Shown: in pieces, positions 32,733 through 41,619 of the stretch
Numbering within the stretch: the first letter of the stretch is position 1
Layout of the letters: each line of letters starts with the position of its first letter
Assembly (NCBI GenBank): GCA_001804785.1
Contig: MHBG01000058.1
Span: 1-64,000, forward strand
Source: Lentisphaerae bacterium GWF2_45_14
GTDB lineage: Bacteria > Verrucomicrobiota > Lentisphaeria > Victivallales > GWF2-45-14
DNA length: 64,000 bases
Direction: 5' to 3'
Notes under the pieces: generated by a model
What the model saw: the letters and a program-made list of their open reading frames with translations, nothing else
Told to the model about the DNA's origin: nothing
Database searches by the model: none
Position numbers and translations under genes: made by a program

Positions 32733-34832
32733 TTATTTAAAGATTGCCAGTACCCCGTTAGCCGGAAGCATCTGCTCTTTTTCAATATTGATCTCTTTAT
32801 CGGTTTCCATATCCTTCCAGGAGTTGTCATGCTCGCGGAGCCTGAGTTGGAAGTTGACTTCCTTCTCATTGTGGTTCAATATGATATAGATAATCCCCTT
32901 TTTGCCGGAGAGGCGGCAGGCCTCTATCCCGGAGGATTCCGCGATTTCTCCATCAATCAGGATTTCGGCATTTCTTTTAACTCCCGAATCAAGTATCGCA
33001 TTGCGTAGAAATTCGGTGTTTGCGCTGTCTGCGTCATTGTAATACTGACGGAAGAATTCGGTTCCGGTGACAATTGCCTTGCCCTTGCCAAAGCTGTTTA
33101 CGACAACAGCTGCCCTTCCATCTTCGTAATTCGCAACGGCTTTTCCTGTAGTCACTTCGTATGGATGCCACAGAAAGCAGACTTTGCCTTTACGGCCATC
33201 AGTATATACTATTGACGATGCTGTCTCTTTACCTTCGCGGTCGCGGGTTTTTGCTCCAAATACTTCATCAAGTCCGTAGATCGGCGCCGTTCCCAGCAAG
33301 AAGTTGTTTTCGTCCTTGAAGGCAAAGGGACTTTCCGCAATCAAGGTCCCGCCTTTACTTACATATTCCTTCAGCGCCTTCGCAATTTCAGGACTCATAT
33401 TTTCTATAAGGGGAAGAAGAATGATTTTGTAACGGTCAATATTCTTCAAATGGCATTCAGCAATTCCGTCTGACGCTATATTCATATCCCATAACAGCTT
33501 GAATGCTCCGAAGCGGCTTTTTGCGAAGTCTTCATAGCTTCCTCCGTGCCCGGGAACTCCGCAATGGGTCGACATTGCAAGGATAGCCAGATTGTCAGGA
33601 ATCAGAACGCCTGCCTCAGCTTCCAGATATGAATCGTTTATAAGCTCCGCATGGGAGGTAAATGTTTTTGCCATTTCCGCATGCTGTTTTGCGCGCGGCG
33701 TGATTGAGCCGTCCCAGCCCATGAGGTTGAAATTGCAGACTTGGCTGTCCGAATAACGGCTACGGTAGTTCCAGCAGACGATTGACTTTGCGTTATGGCC
33801 TATCGCCAGATAATTATTGAGTCTTCTCTGTTCCCCCGTGATCATGAAATTATTGGGGCCGGCTTCCGTTTCCAAAACCAGCGTTCTGCGTTTTTCGTCC
33901 TTTGAGAACCAGCGGTACGTATCACAAATCAATGCTTTCAAAAAAGGCGTCAGCGACAAACCTTCTCCGTGTGCCACCGTGTAATATGAGTAGCCTGCGA
34001 TGTCGAGGGATTTATATGCATTGCTAAGCTGACTGAAGGGGTGTACCATATTGGCTGTGCATGGATGTTTGCAAGGATCGTTTTCCTTGACTATTTTTGT
34101 AACCGTCATCATTGCTTCGGAAAGCCTGAAGTCGTTGAATTCAATCCAGTCGCGCCATGCGTTGAGCCCGCCGCCGAGGAATCCTACGCCGTTCGGTGCT
34201 TCTACGTCTTCCCATTTTTCGTATTCCAGCGGGAATTCCGAACCCCATAGCCTGTTTAATTCATCGAGATTCTCCCGGTATTTTTCCTTAATCCAGGCTT
34301 TAAAACGCATCATCGTGGCCGGACAGCAGCAGTTTTTAAGCCACGGTTCGTTCCAGATCATCCAGCCGACAGTGGCGGGGTGCTCGGCGTAACGGCGCAC
34401 GGACTTCGCAATAAAATCGAATGCCTTTTCCCTGTAAATAAGATCATCCATGCAGATACGTATCCGCGGGCCTGAGTGTTGTTCGGGGATACGCGAATCT
34501 TCCTGCTGGGGAACTGTAGGGTATTTACGAACAAGCCATTGCGGCGGATAAATACCCTGAAGATTGTCGAAAACCCCTCCGACATTCAGGAGAACTCCGA
34601 TCCCGTGTCTTTCTGCGACTTCCATAAAGTGATCCTGCTTGCTGAAATCAAGTACGCCCTCTTTCTGCTCTATCCTGTCCCACGGTACGAATATTCGTGC
34701 GATGTTAAAGTGCATTTCCTTCATCATCGCGAGGTCCCTGTCCCATTCTTCCATCGGCCAGTCCATTGATTTCGCGTAAGGCGCGCATGATGCTCCATAC
34801 AGAAACTTGTCACCGAAAAACTCTCTCTTCAT
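32733..34832 (-). CDS. Glycoside hydrolase family 42-like beta-galactosidase
   Basis: A 699-residue retaining glycosidase. The N-terminal (beta/alpha)8 barrel has DRDLAMMKEMHFNIARIFVPWDRIEQKEG, the acid/base Glu162 in MIWNEPW, and the likely nucleophile Glu in TLVLETEAGPNNF (about residue 315). A middle domain (about 400-620) resembles the GH42 trimerisation domain (YKIILLPLIENMSPEIAKALKEYVSKGGTLI). The C-terminal part is a small beta domain. There is no signal peptide, so it hydrolyses an imported oligosaccharide. No transporter is encoded nearby. First enzyme gene after the IclR regulator, 47 bases downstream of it. Confidence 0.85.
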   Translation of the reverse strand: MKREFFGDKFLYGASCAPYAKSMDWPMEEWDRDLAMMKEMHFNIARIFVPWDRIEQKEGVLDFSKQDHFMEVAERHGIGVLLNVGGVFDNLQGIYPPQWLVRKYPTVPQQEDSRIPEQHSGPRIRICMDDLIYREKAFDFIAKSVRRYAEHPATVGWMIWNEPWLKNCCCPATMMRFKAWIKEKYRENLDELNRLWGSEFPLEYEKWEDVEAPNGVGFLGGGLNAWRDWIEFNDFRLSEAMMTVTKIVKENDPCKHPCTANMVHPFSQLSNAYKSLDIAGYSYYTVAHGEGLSLTPFLKALICDTYRWFSKDEKRRTLVLETEAGPNNFMITGEQRRLNNYLAIGHNAKSIVCWNYRSRYSDSQVCNFNLMGWDGSITPRAKQHAEMAKTFTSHAELINDSYLEAEAGVLIPDNLAILAMSTHCGVPGHGGSYEDFAKSRFGAFKLLWDMNIASDGIAECHLKNIDRYKIILLPLIENMSPEIAKALKEYVSKGGTLIAESPFAFKDENNFLLGTAPIYGLDEVFGAKTRDREGKETASSIVYTDGRKGKVCFLWHPYEVTTGKAVANYEDGRAAVVVNSFGKGKAIVTGTEFFRQYYNDADSANTEFLRNAILDSGVKRNAEILIDGEIAESSGIEACRLSGKKGIIYIILNHNEKEVNFQLRLREHDNSWKDMETDKEINIEKEQMLPANGVLAIFK

Positions 34833-34879
34833 GATGCCTAACCCCGTTTAAGATTTTTTATTGTAAGTCCTCTTTAATC

Positions 34880-35614
34880 CTATTTGAGAATGAGACTTAT
34901 GGCTTCGGCACTCTTTCCGACCGAGGCAAGTATTTTTTCAGCTTTTTCACCGATGAAATTCATTTTGGGGACCGAAGAGCCCAGCGCCGCAATCATATTT
35001 TTCTTCTGGAAAATAGGGAAAGCCATAATCGCAAGTTGCTGCGTGGTATCCACTTCAACACCTTTGTCTCTAATGTCTTTCAGTCTTGCCAGAAGCGTAC
35101 TCTCGGAATTGATATTTTCCCATTTTTCTCCGGGCAGTCCGTATTCTTTCACGTATTTTGCTATAGCTTTTTCTCCCGAATAGGCTAGAAGAAGCCGTCC
35201 GGTGGCAGTGGCGTAAATATCCTCATAGTAAGGCTTGTCAATGACAATCTGAAGCTCGGGATTTCCGTTGTGATGGCACAATATGTAACGCTTCCCGCTA
35301 TTGATGACCGCGAGCAGAACCGATTCCTGAATTTTTTCAGAACATTTCTTAACCAACGGATTGGCAAGTTCTTTCAGGTCGTTTCTGTAACCGAAGTCGG
35401 CTCCTAACATATAGGCCTTCGGGCCGAGACGGAACCCCTTCTTTGGTGCCGATTGCTCAAGGTATTCCAATTCAACAAGATCCTTGACTATCCGTGAACA
35501 TGTCGGCTGGGGCAAAGCCGCTTTTTTCGCGATATCACCAAGGAAGGGCGGGCTTTTTCGATTGTCCCCGACGTACTCGAGTATCATGAACGCTTTTTTC
35601 AATACCTTTATCAT
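34880..35614 (-). CDS. IclR-family transcriptional regulator
   Basis: A 244-residue regulator. The N-terminal winged helix is seen in VLKKAFMILEYVGDN ... LPQPTCSRIVKDLVELEYLEQ (about 4-55). The C-terminal ~170 residues are the effector-binding domain (YATATGRLLLAYSGE, DTTQQLAIMAFPIF). It leads the GH42-SDR-lactonase-dehydratase operon and probably controls it in response to a sugar acid or lactone intermediate. It is divergent from the SGNH/malonate operon, with 216 bases between. The ribosome site before the ATG is weak. Confidence 0.88.
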   Translation of the reverse strand: MIKVLKKAFMILEYVGDNRKSPPFLGDIAKKAALPQPTCSRIVKDLVELEYLEQSAPKKGFRLGPKAYMLGADFGYRNDLKELANPLVKKCSEKIQESVLLAVINSGKRYILCHHNGNPELQIVIDKPYYEDIYATATGRLLLAYSGEKAIAKYVKEYGLPGEKWENINSESTLLARLKDIRDKGVEVDTTQQLAIMAFPIFQKKNMIAALGSSVPKMNFIGEKAEKILASVGKSAEAISLILK

Positions 35615-35650
35615 TATTCACCATGCGGATTTTATTTTCTCATTGCGAAT

Positions 35651-35679
35651 ATTATAATGTGACTCTTCTCGTCTGTCAA
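35651..35679 (-). promoter_or_regulatory. Consensus sigma-70 promoter of the IclR-GH42 operon
   Basis: On the minus strand: perfect TTGACA (35679-35674), a 17-base spacer and perfect TATAAT (35656-35651), with the IclR ATG at 35614. Transcription would begin near 35644. Such a full-consensus promoter usually needs repression, which fits a regulator as first gene. Confidence 0.72.
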
Positions 35680-35773
35680 TATATTTTTCATTAATATTCG
35701 ATAATCGAGGGGTGAGCCTGGACTCTTATCGCATTTTTTTGTATTTTATTTTTTATTTAAGACATGTTTTTTG

Positions 35774-35815
35774 TTGACATTTAGTCTGTTATAATTTATT
35801 GTATACAGTATACAA
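35774..35815 (+). promoter_or_regulatory. Promoter and 17-bp palindromic operator of the malonate operon
   Basis: TTGACA (35774-35779), a 17-base spacer and TATTGT (35797-35802); a TATAAT at 35790-35795 is an alternative -10. The perfect inverted repeat TTGTATAC-A-GTATACAA (35799-35815) overlaps the -10/start region. GntR regulators of the FCD class often bind TTGTATACAA-like sites, and the Acinetobacter malonate repressor MdcY is recalled as binding ATTGTATACAAT. The GntR protein encoded at the operon's end is therefore the probable binder, as a repressor. Confidence 0.7.
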
Positions 35816-35830
35816 AATAGGGACTTAAAT

Positions 35831-36556
35831 ATGAATAATCTGGTTTTTGAAGCTGTGAAAAATCGTCTTGCAAGTTCCGCAAGAACCCGTATTCTCGCTT
35901 TTGGATCGTCCAATACTGAACGTTATCTATATGGTATGCACTGGTTCGATGTCGTAAATCTTGGAATAAGAGAAAAATATGGCTCGGGAAAAAGCCACTT
36001 CATAAATACCGGCATTAGCGGAAACACCACAGCGGATTTACTGGACCGTTTTCAGGATGACGCCGCATTCTATAAGCCCCGCCTGGTCTTTATTACCATA
36101 GGGGGGAATGACTGCAATCCACTAAAAAATATCTCAGGAAGGCAATTCAAGGAAAATCTTGAGGCCTTGCATCACAAATTTTCAGATATGGGAACCATTG
36201 TAATATTTCAAACCTATTATTCGCCCGATCCGTTGCAGGTTGATGAGGAGCGATTGGGGAATTTCTATTCTTGTATGGACACGGTTCGCGAGGTCGCGGC
36301 CGCCACAAAATCAGGGCTGATTGATCATCTTCGAAGGTGGGAACCCCTCAGGCTGGCACATAATGACCGCTATCTGAAAATGATGTTGAATGGTTTTCAT
36401 GTCAATCAGATAGGAAATGCCTTGCTGGGGCTTGATATCCTCCGCAGTCTGGATGTCGCGCCCGGAGCCGCTATACCGGGAAATCCATTTCCTGCACTGG
36501 ATGAGGCAGTGGAAAATCAAAAGCTTATGGATTCAATCGGCTCTGAGAAAAATTAA
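35831..36556 (+). CDS. SGNH/GDSL-family hydrolase leading the malonate operon
   Basis: A 241-residue cytoplasmic esterase-like protein. Block I is LAFGSSNTERY (Ser nucleophile), block II the Gly in TGISGNTTADLL, block III ITIGGNDC (Asn), and block V NGFHVNQIGN with the catalytic His. The Asp that normally lies three residues before this His is Asn here, so the triad may be incomplete. No signal peptide is present. It begins 15 bases after the palindromic operator and ends 21 bases before mdcA, so it is the first gene of the operon. Esterases are not part of known malonate decarboxylase operons; it might release malonate from an ester, which is inference. Confidence 0.8.
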   Translation: MNNLVFEAVKNRLASSARTRILAFGSSNTERYLYGMHWFDVVNLGIREKYGSGKSHFINTGISGNTTADLLDRFQDDAAFYKPRLVFITIGGNDCNPLKNISGRQFKENLEALHHKFSDMGTIVIFQTYYSPDPLQVDEERLGNFYSCMDTVREVAAATKSGLIDHLRRWEPLRLAHNDRYLKMMLNGFHVNQIGNALLGLDILRSLDVAPGAAIPGNPFPALDEAVENQKLMDSIGSEKN

Positions 36557-36577
36557 TCATTTTCCCAAGGAATACGA

Positions 36578-38218
36578 ATGCGAGCAGATACAAAGGTAAA
36601 AGGACGTTTGAGGCGTCTTGAACGGGCGGCGGAAATAAGTGACGGCAAGTTTGTCAGGCAAGACAAGATGGTGTGCCTGATGGAGGCCGTTATCGAGTCG
36701 GCTGATATAGTCTGTGTCGAGGGGGATAACCAAAAACAGGCTGATTTCCTTTCCAAATGCCTGGCCAAGATTAACCCTGAAAAAGTCAATAAACTTCATA
36801 TGGTGCTTTCCACTGTTTCACTTGGAGAGCAGCTGGATATTTTCGAAAAGGGGATTGCCGAAAAAATAGACTTTTCATATTCCGGCCCCCAGGGGCTGCG
36901 CATGGCCCGTATGGCAACGGCAGGAAAAATCAAAATAGGCAACATTCACACATACCTCGAACTTTACAGCCGTTATTTTACGGATTTGTGCCCGAATGTC
37001 TGCTGCATAGCCGCTGAAATGGCTGACCGCGATGGAAATCTTTATACCGGCGACAATACGGAAGATACCCCTGTTGTCGTCGAATCTACCGCATTTCGCA
37101 GCGGGATAGTAATTGCCCAGGTGAACAATATAGTTGACAATATTCCCCGCGTGGACGTTCCTGCCGGGTGGGTCGATTTTATATGCGAAAGCCCTGAGCT
37201 ATTTTTTCTCGAACCTCTTTTTACCCGCGATCCGGCGCAAATAAGCGAGACGATGATTCTTGCCGCAATGATTGCGATGAAGGGGATTTATGCCAAGTAT
37301 TTGCCGAAATCACTTAATCACGGTGTCGGCTTTAATACCGCGGCAATAGAGTTGATGCTTCCTACGTATGGCGAAGAACTGGGATTGAAGAACAATGCCT
37401 GCCTGCACTGGCTCCTCAATCCCCATCCTACGATGATACCAGCCATAGAAGATGGTTTTGTCAAAACGATTTACACCGTAGGCAGCGAGCTGGGAATGAA
37501 GGATTATATAAGAAGTAAACCTGATATTTTCCCGATAGGCAGAGACGGCAGCATGCGCTCAAACCGCGCCTTCGGACAGATGTGCGGGCACTATGCTACC
37601 GACATGTTCATCGGGGCCAGTCTTCAGATTGACCCTCAGGGTAACAGTTCAACGGCAACCGCCGACAGAATAGCAGGTTTCGGCGGCGCGCCTAATTTCG
37701 GATGCGACCCGAAAGGCAGGCGTCATAGCTCCCCCGCATGGCTGAAAGCCGGGGAAGAAGCGTACGCCGGCCTTCAATCTCCGCCGAGAGGCCGCCGTCT
37801 TGTAGTGCAGCTTGTAGAGACTTTTCATGGGAAGATGGAACCTACATTCGTCGAAAAACTCGACGCGTGGGAACTCCAGAAAAAGGCAGGGTTTGCGCTT
37901 CCTCCGATAATGATTTACGGGGATGATATAACTCACATCGTGACAGAGGAAGGTATTGCTAACCTTCTCTTATGCAGGACGTACGAAGAACGAGAACAGG
38001 CGATACGCGGCGTTGCCGGATATACGCCGATGGGGCTTGCCAGGGATCGCGTGGCGGTGGAAAATCTTCGAGACAGAGGCATAATCCAGCGTGCGGAAGA
38101 TCTCGGTATTCGCAAGAGTGACGCTACTCGTGATCTCCTGGCGGCAAGAAATATCAAGGACCTCGTCAAATGGTCCGAGGGTCTCTACGATCCTCCGTCC
38201 AGATTCCGGAACTGGTGA
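36578..38218 (+). CDS. mdcA: Malonate decarboxylase alpha subunit (acetyl-ACP:malonate ACP transferase)
   Basis: A 546-residue protein, normal length for MdcA (about 550). It swaps acetate for malonate on the acyl carrier protein, giving malonyl-S-ACP. Family-typical segments include RADTKVKGRLRRL near the start, DNQKQADFLSKCLA, IGNIHTYLELYSRYFTDL, VDNIPRVDVPAGWVDFI, LNHGVGFNTAAIELMLPTYGEELGLK and MIYGDDITHIVTEEGIANLL. It has the coenzyme A transferase-type fold. AAGGAA precedes the ATG. First of the mdc genes; mdcC follows after 25 bases. Confidence 0.93.
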   Translation: MRADTKVKGRLRRLERAAEISDGKFVRQDKMVCLMEAVIESADIVCVEGDNQKQADFLSKCLAKINPEKVNKLHMVLSTVSLGEQLDIFEKGIAEKIDFSYSGPQGLRMARMATAGKIKIGNIHTYLELYSRYFTDLCPNVCCIAAEMADRDGNLYTGDNTEDTPVVVESTAFRSGIVIAQVNNIVDNIPRVDVPAGWVDFICESPELFFLEPLFTRDPAQISETMILAAMIAMKGIYAKYLPKSLNHGVGFNTAAIELMLPTYGEELGLKNNACLHWLLNPHPTMIPAIEDGFVKTIYTVGSELGMKDYIRSKPDIFPIGRDGSMRSNRAFGQMCGHYATDMFIGASLQIDPQGNSSTATADRIAGFGGAPNFGCDPKGRRHSSPAWLKAGEEAYAGLQSPPRGRRLVVQLVETFHGKMEPTFVEKLDAWELQKKAGFALPPIMIYGDDITHIVTEEGIANLLLCRTYEEREQAIRGVAGYTPMGLARDRVAVENLRDRGIIQRAEDLGIRKSDATRDLLAARNIKDLVKWSEGLYDPPSRFRNW

Positions 38219-38243
38219 CAAAGATAAAAAAAGGGAAATATAT

Positions 38244-38558
38244 ATGGAGCACCTTGAATATACTTTCAAGAGTTCGGGCGGAATTTGCAAGATCAGGAAA
38301 ATTTTTTCAATTGTCGGCGTAGTGGCTTCCGGTAATCTGGAGGTTATGATGGAAAGAAAGAATCTGGATGGAGGATCTCACTTTGTCATAGATACTTCGG
38401 CGCAAGGTTTCGATGAGGCATGGAAGGCTGTAATCACTGATTTTATAGAAAGAAATAAGCCGTCAGACCTCCTGGTTTCCATCAATGACAATGCGGCCAG
38501 TCCGGCGGTGGTAAGCATGCGGTTGGACCAGGCATTCGAAGACTTAACAACGGAGTGA
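38244..38558 (+). CDS. mdcC: Malonate decarboxylase acyl carrier protein (delta subunit)
   Basis: A 104-residue carrier protein. The attachment site for the 2'-(5''-phosphoribosyl)-3'-dephospho-CoA group is Ser29 in GVVASGNLEVMMER, matching GSGDxEV in known MdcC. The ATG at 38244 has AAGGGA upstream and lies 25 bases after mdcA; the frame is open further upstream inside mdcA without homology. The carrier holds acetyl and malonyl thioesters during turnover. Confidence 0.9.
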   Translation: MEHLEYTFKSSGGICKIRKIFSIVGVVASGNLEVMMERKNLDGGSHFVIDTSAQGFDEAWKAVITDFIERNKPSDLLVSINDNAASPAVVSMRLDQAFEDLTTE

Positions 38559-38565
38559 TTCAGAA

Positions 38566-39462
38566 ATGAGACTTAAGACTTTCAGAAGTTATTTTGAAGC
38601 GACTGCAAGGCAACGCGTCGCGGGCGTTTTTGATAAAAATTCTTTTGCCGAATTGTGCCCCCCATCCGAGCAGTTCGGCAGTCCGCATCTAAAGCATTTT
38701 AATATTCCGCTTTCGTTCGATGACGGTGTCGTTGTCGGTGATGTTCTGCTTGGCGGTATGAAGATCTGCTGTGCCGCGCAGGAGGGGCGCTTTATGGGCG
38801 GCGCCATAGGGGAGGTGCACAGTGCCAAAATAGTCGGAATCTTAAAGCGCTGTCTTAAAAAGAAACCTGAGGCGATGGTATTTTTATTCGATTCCGGCGG
38901 CGTAAGGCTCCAGGAGGCCAACGCGGGCGAAATAGGAGTCGCCGAAATAATACGCGCGCTTCTGGACGTCAGATATGCCGGCATTCCGGTTATCGGCGCG
39001 ATTGGCGGTAGTTGCGGAGTCTTCGGCGGAGCGGGAATTATAAGTGGATGTTGTGATGCTCTTGTAGTTTCGGAAGAAGCTAGAATCGGCGTTTCAGGCC
39101 CGGAGGTAATAGAGACGAATATGGGCGTGGACGTCTTTGATTCCAGAGACCGCGCACTTGTCTGGCGGACTTGCGGCGGAAAGCATCGCTATATTCTTGA
39201 GATGGCGGATGATATTGTGGAAAATTCCATGGAGGCGTTCAGAAATGCGCTTATAAAACTCATGAAAATAAAAAAAACTTATGATCTTGCGGGACTTGAA
39301 AAAGAACACGAAATTTTAAAAAAGAGATCAACGGATTTTTCTGATTGCCGGGACGGCTTCGACGTCTGGCGAAAAATAGGGTTCAGTGACGTGGAAAAAA
39401 TACCGTCGCTGACTGTTGAAGATCTGAAAGCTCAACAGAAAAATCGCGGAGGTGTCAAATGA
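38566..39462 (+). CDS. mdcD: Malonate decarboxylase beta subunit (malonyl-ACP decarboxylase)
   Basis: A 298-residue carboxyltransferase-fold protein. Seen: LKHFNIPLSFDDGVVVGDVLLGG, VFLFDSGGVRLQEANAGEIGVAEI, the oxyanion-type glycine run VIGAIGGSCGVFGGAGI, and ARIGVSGPEVIETNMGVD, all matching MdcD. With MdcE it decarboxylates malonyl-S-ACP to acetyl-S-ACP without biotin. The C-terminus extends to about 298 residues, as in Klebsiella and Pseudomonas. It overlaps mdcE by four bases (ATGA), and GGAG precedes the start. Confidence 0.93.
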   Translation: MRLKTFRSYFEATARQRVAGVFDKNSFAELCPPSEQFGSPHLKHFNIPLSFDDGVVVGDVLLGGMKICCAAQEGRFMGGAIGEVHSAKIVGILKRCLKKKPEAMVFLFDSGGVRLQEANAGEIGVAEIIRALLDVRYAGIPVIGAIGGSCGVFGGAGIISGCCDALVVSEEARIGVSGPEVIETNMGVDVFDSRDRALVWRTCGGKHRYILEMADDIVENSMEAFRNALIKLMKIKKTYDLAGLEKEHEILKKRSTDFSDCRDGFDVWRKIGFSDVEKIPSLTVEDLKAQQKNRGGVK

Positions 39463-40160
39463 CTGTTAATGAGGTTTTAAATAAAGTTTTCCCCCTTGGA
39501 AGTAAGGTCGAAATTGAGAATAATATAGTCAGCGGCGAGGGCCGGACGGCCGCGGGAATTGTCCAGATAATAGGGACATGTAACAATACCGTGATTGGTG
39601 TTGATGAGATTCTTGCGCTTTCGGTAAAATTCCTGGAAGTAATGCGGGAAAACCCCGGACGCCCCGTGCTTATGATGGTTGATAATAACGGTCAGAAAAT
39701 GGCTCTTAATGATGAACTGCTTGGACTGAATCAGTACATAGCGCACCTGGTTAAATTGCAGGATATGGCACGGCGGAATTCGCACAAAGTTATCGCCCTC
39801 GTGTACGGTAACTCTATCGCGGGCGGTTTTATAGCGTTCGGTCTTTGCGCAGGAGATACTTATGCATTGGAGGGAAGCAATACCTCAGTGATGGCGCTTC
39901 CCGCCGTTGCCAGAGTCACAAAATTACCGTTGGAATATCTGGAGGAACTCAGCAAAACCGTCGCTGTTTTTGCGCCCGGAGTCAAAAATTTCTATCTTGC
40001 CGGCGGCCTGCAGAGCGTATGGTGCGATGATTTGAATCAGTGCCTTGAAAATGCGTTGAAGGAAGATCAGTGTTCAGATATGCGTTCCAGGATTGGAATG
40101 GAGCGCGGCGGACGCAGCGCGGCGTGGAATATGACCCAGAAAATTCTTGATGAGCAATAA
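39459..40160 (+). CDS. mdcE: Malonate decarboxylase gamma subunit
   Basis: A 233-residue partner of MdcD in the decarboxylase heterodimer, of the same crotonase/carboxyltransferase superfamily. Seen: GTCNNTVIGVDEILALSVKFLEV, RPVLMMVDNNGQKMALNDELLGLNQYIAHLVKLQDMARR, and LVYGNSIAGGFIAFGLCAGDTYAL, which match MdcE. A strong GGAGG ribosome site lies in the end of mdcD. The last 11 bases overlap the next gene. Confidence 0.92.
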   Translation: MTVNEVLNKVFPLGSKVEIENNIVSGEGRTAAGIVQIIGTCNNTVIGVDEILALSVKFLEVMRENPGRPVLMMVDNNGQKMALNDELLGLNQYIAHLVKLQDMARRNSHKVIALVYGNSIAGGFIAFGLCAGDTYALEGSNTSVMALPAVARVTKLPLEYLEELSKTVAVFAPGVKNFYLAGGLQSVWCDDLNQCLENALKEDQCSDMRSRIGMERGGRSAAWNMTQKILDEQ

Positions 40161-41619
40161 CCTCAAACGTCAAAATCTTTTATTTTTAAAGAAGGCCACA
40201 TCCGTCGATCAGCTAACGAGTTGTGCTGATTCAGAGAAAGTCATAGTAAGAGAGTGGATTGACGCGGGCCGTCCCGTTATTGTCAGACGGCCCGGTATCA
40301 CTGAGGACGGACTCGGCGTGCATTGCGGGATTCCATTGCCGCTCGAACAAGGCAAAAAAAAGATTGCGTTCGTGTCATCAATTGATACGATAGAAAATTA
40401 CTCCAGTCTTCCTTCTCTCCGTGAATGCCTCCATGCCGCAAGGCAGGGAATGCTTGATGGCTTTGTGGAATTGTGTGAGAAAAACGACTTTGTTCCCCGT
40501 GTTTTCGGAAGCCTCGCATGGGAATATCTTACAGGGTTAAAGTATTTTCGGAAAAGTTCAGATATCGACATTCTTTTCAATATAGGCAACAATGCTGAAT
40601 TGTATCGGCTTTACTCCGTTCTTGAGTCTCTTCCAGAAGAGCTTATAAAATTATGTGATATAGAGATCATTCTTTGGAACGGAGACGCTTTTTCATGGCG
40701 TGAATTTCTCAATTGTTCTCGGAAAGTTATGGTAAAAAATATTAACGATGTTTTTCTTGTTGATAAAGCTGTGCTGAAACCTTTGGGTGAAAAAAAGGAT
40801 TCTGTGCTGGCAGAGAAAATAGCATATGAGGCATGTTCCGCACTCTATGAAGAATTGGAAACTTTTCCCAAACCAGGCCTCGTAAGTTACTTTGACAGCG
40901 GCAGTCATAAGGATATGAGTGCCAGGCATTTCAGGAACAGCATCGGCTCGCTTCGGAACTACTTTAAGGAAATTGCCATTGCCGGTATGAGGTGCGCTAA
41001 GATGGATGAGCTTCGCCTCCTTGGCATCGATGCAGAAAAAACGATGTTTCTTGCGACTGGCGGCGTAAATACACACAGGGGCGCGATTTTTACCGTCGGG
41101 TTGCTTACTGCCGCTGCCGGGTATAAATTAAAGCACGGAAGAACTGAGGCGGCGGGAGAAATTGTAAGGGATCTGTGGAGTACCGACATTATGGACCCGG
41201 CTCGGGAGGATAAGGAAAGTCACGGAACTTTTGTCATGCGGCATTATGGCTTTTCCGGCGCTCGGGATGAGGCGGCAAAAGGTTTTCCCATCGTATATGG
41301 AAATGGTTTGCCGACATTTTGGGACGCATTGCGGAAACATGACAGGAATACCGCAAGGTTATGCAGTTTTTTCTCCATACTGGAAGATGTAAATGATACT
41401 ACGTTGCTTTATCGCGGCGGTTTGGACGGACTGGGATTCGCTAGGAAATCAGTCGAAGATATAAATGAAAATCATGAGGCGGGAAGCGCCGCATGGAAGA
41501 AGGCTGCGTTGAAAATGCATAAAGAGTTCATTGGCCGTAACCTGAGCCCTGGCGGAGCCGCCGATCTGCTCTCGGCCGTTATATTCATTCAAAGGATAGA
41601 GGAAATATGTCAGGACTAG
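40150..41619 (+). CDS. mdcGB: MdcG-MdcB fusion: holo-ACP synthase plus triphosphoribosyl-dephospho-CoA synthase
   Basis: A 489-residue fusion of two enzymes that make and attach the carrier's prosthetic group. Residues about 1-215 are MdcG (phosphoribosyl-dephospho-CoA transferase): WIDAGRPVIVRRPG, VFGSLAWEYLTGLKYFRKSSDIDILF (nucleotidyltransferase GS...D-x-D), and WREFLNCSRKVMVKN. Residues about 220-489 are MdcB/CitG-like: KIAYEACSALYEELETFPKPGLVSYFDSGSHKDM and ATGGVNTHRGAIFTVGLL. In most genomes these are separate genes. The ATG at 40150 is preferred to a TTG one codon earlier; both lie inside mdcE. The end overlaps mdcH by 13 bases. Confidence 0.9.
   Translation: MSNNLKRQNLLFLKKATSVDQLTSCADSEKVIVREWIDAGRPVIVRRPGITEDGLGVHCGIPLPLEQGKKKIAFVSSIDTIENYSSLPSLRECLHAARQGMLDGFVELCEKNDFVPRVFGSLAWEYLTGLKYFRKSSDIDILFNIGNNAELYRLYSVLESLPEELIKLCDIEIILWNGDAFSWREFLNCSRKVMVKNINDVFLVDKAVLKPLGEKKDSVLAEKIAYEACSALYEELETFPKPGLVSYFDSGSHKDMSARHFRNSIGSLRNYFKEIAIAGMRCAKMDELRLLGIDAEKTMFLATGGVNTHRGAIFTVGLLTAAAGYKLKHGRTEAAGEIVRDLWSTDIMDPAREDKESHGTFVMRHYGFSGARDEAAKGFPIVYGNGLPTFWDALRKHDRNTARLCSFFSILEDVNDTTLLYRGGLDGLGFARKSVEDINENHEAGSAAWKKAALKMHKEFIGRNLSPGGAADLLSAVIFIQRIEEICQD

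Noticed and set aside
35790-35795. TATAAT as the main -10 box of the malonate operon
   Set aside because: No matching -35 at 16-18 bases upstream; the TTGACA fits TATTGT at 17 bases better, though it remains an alternative.
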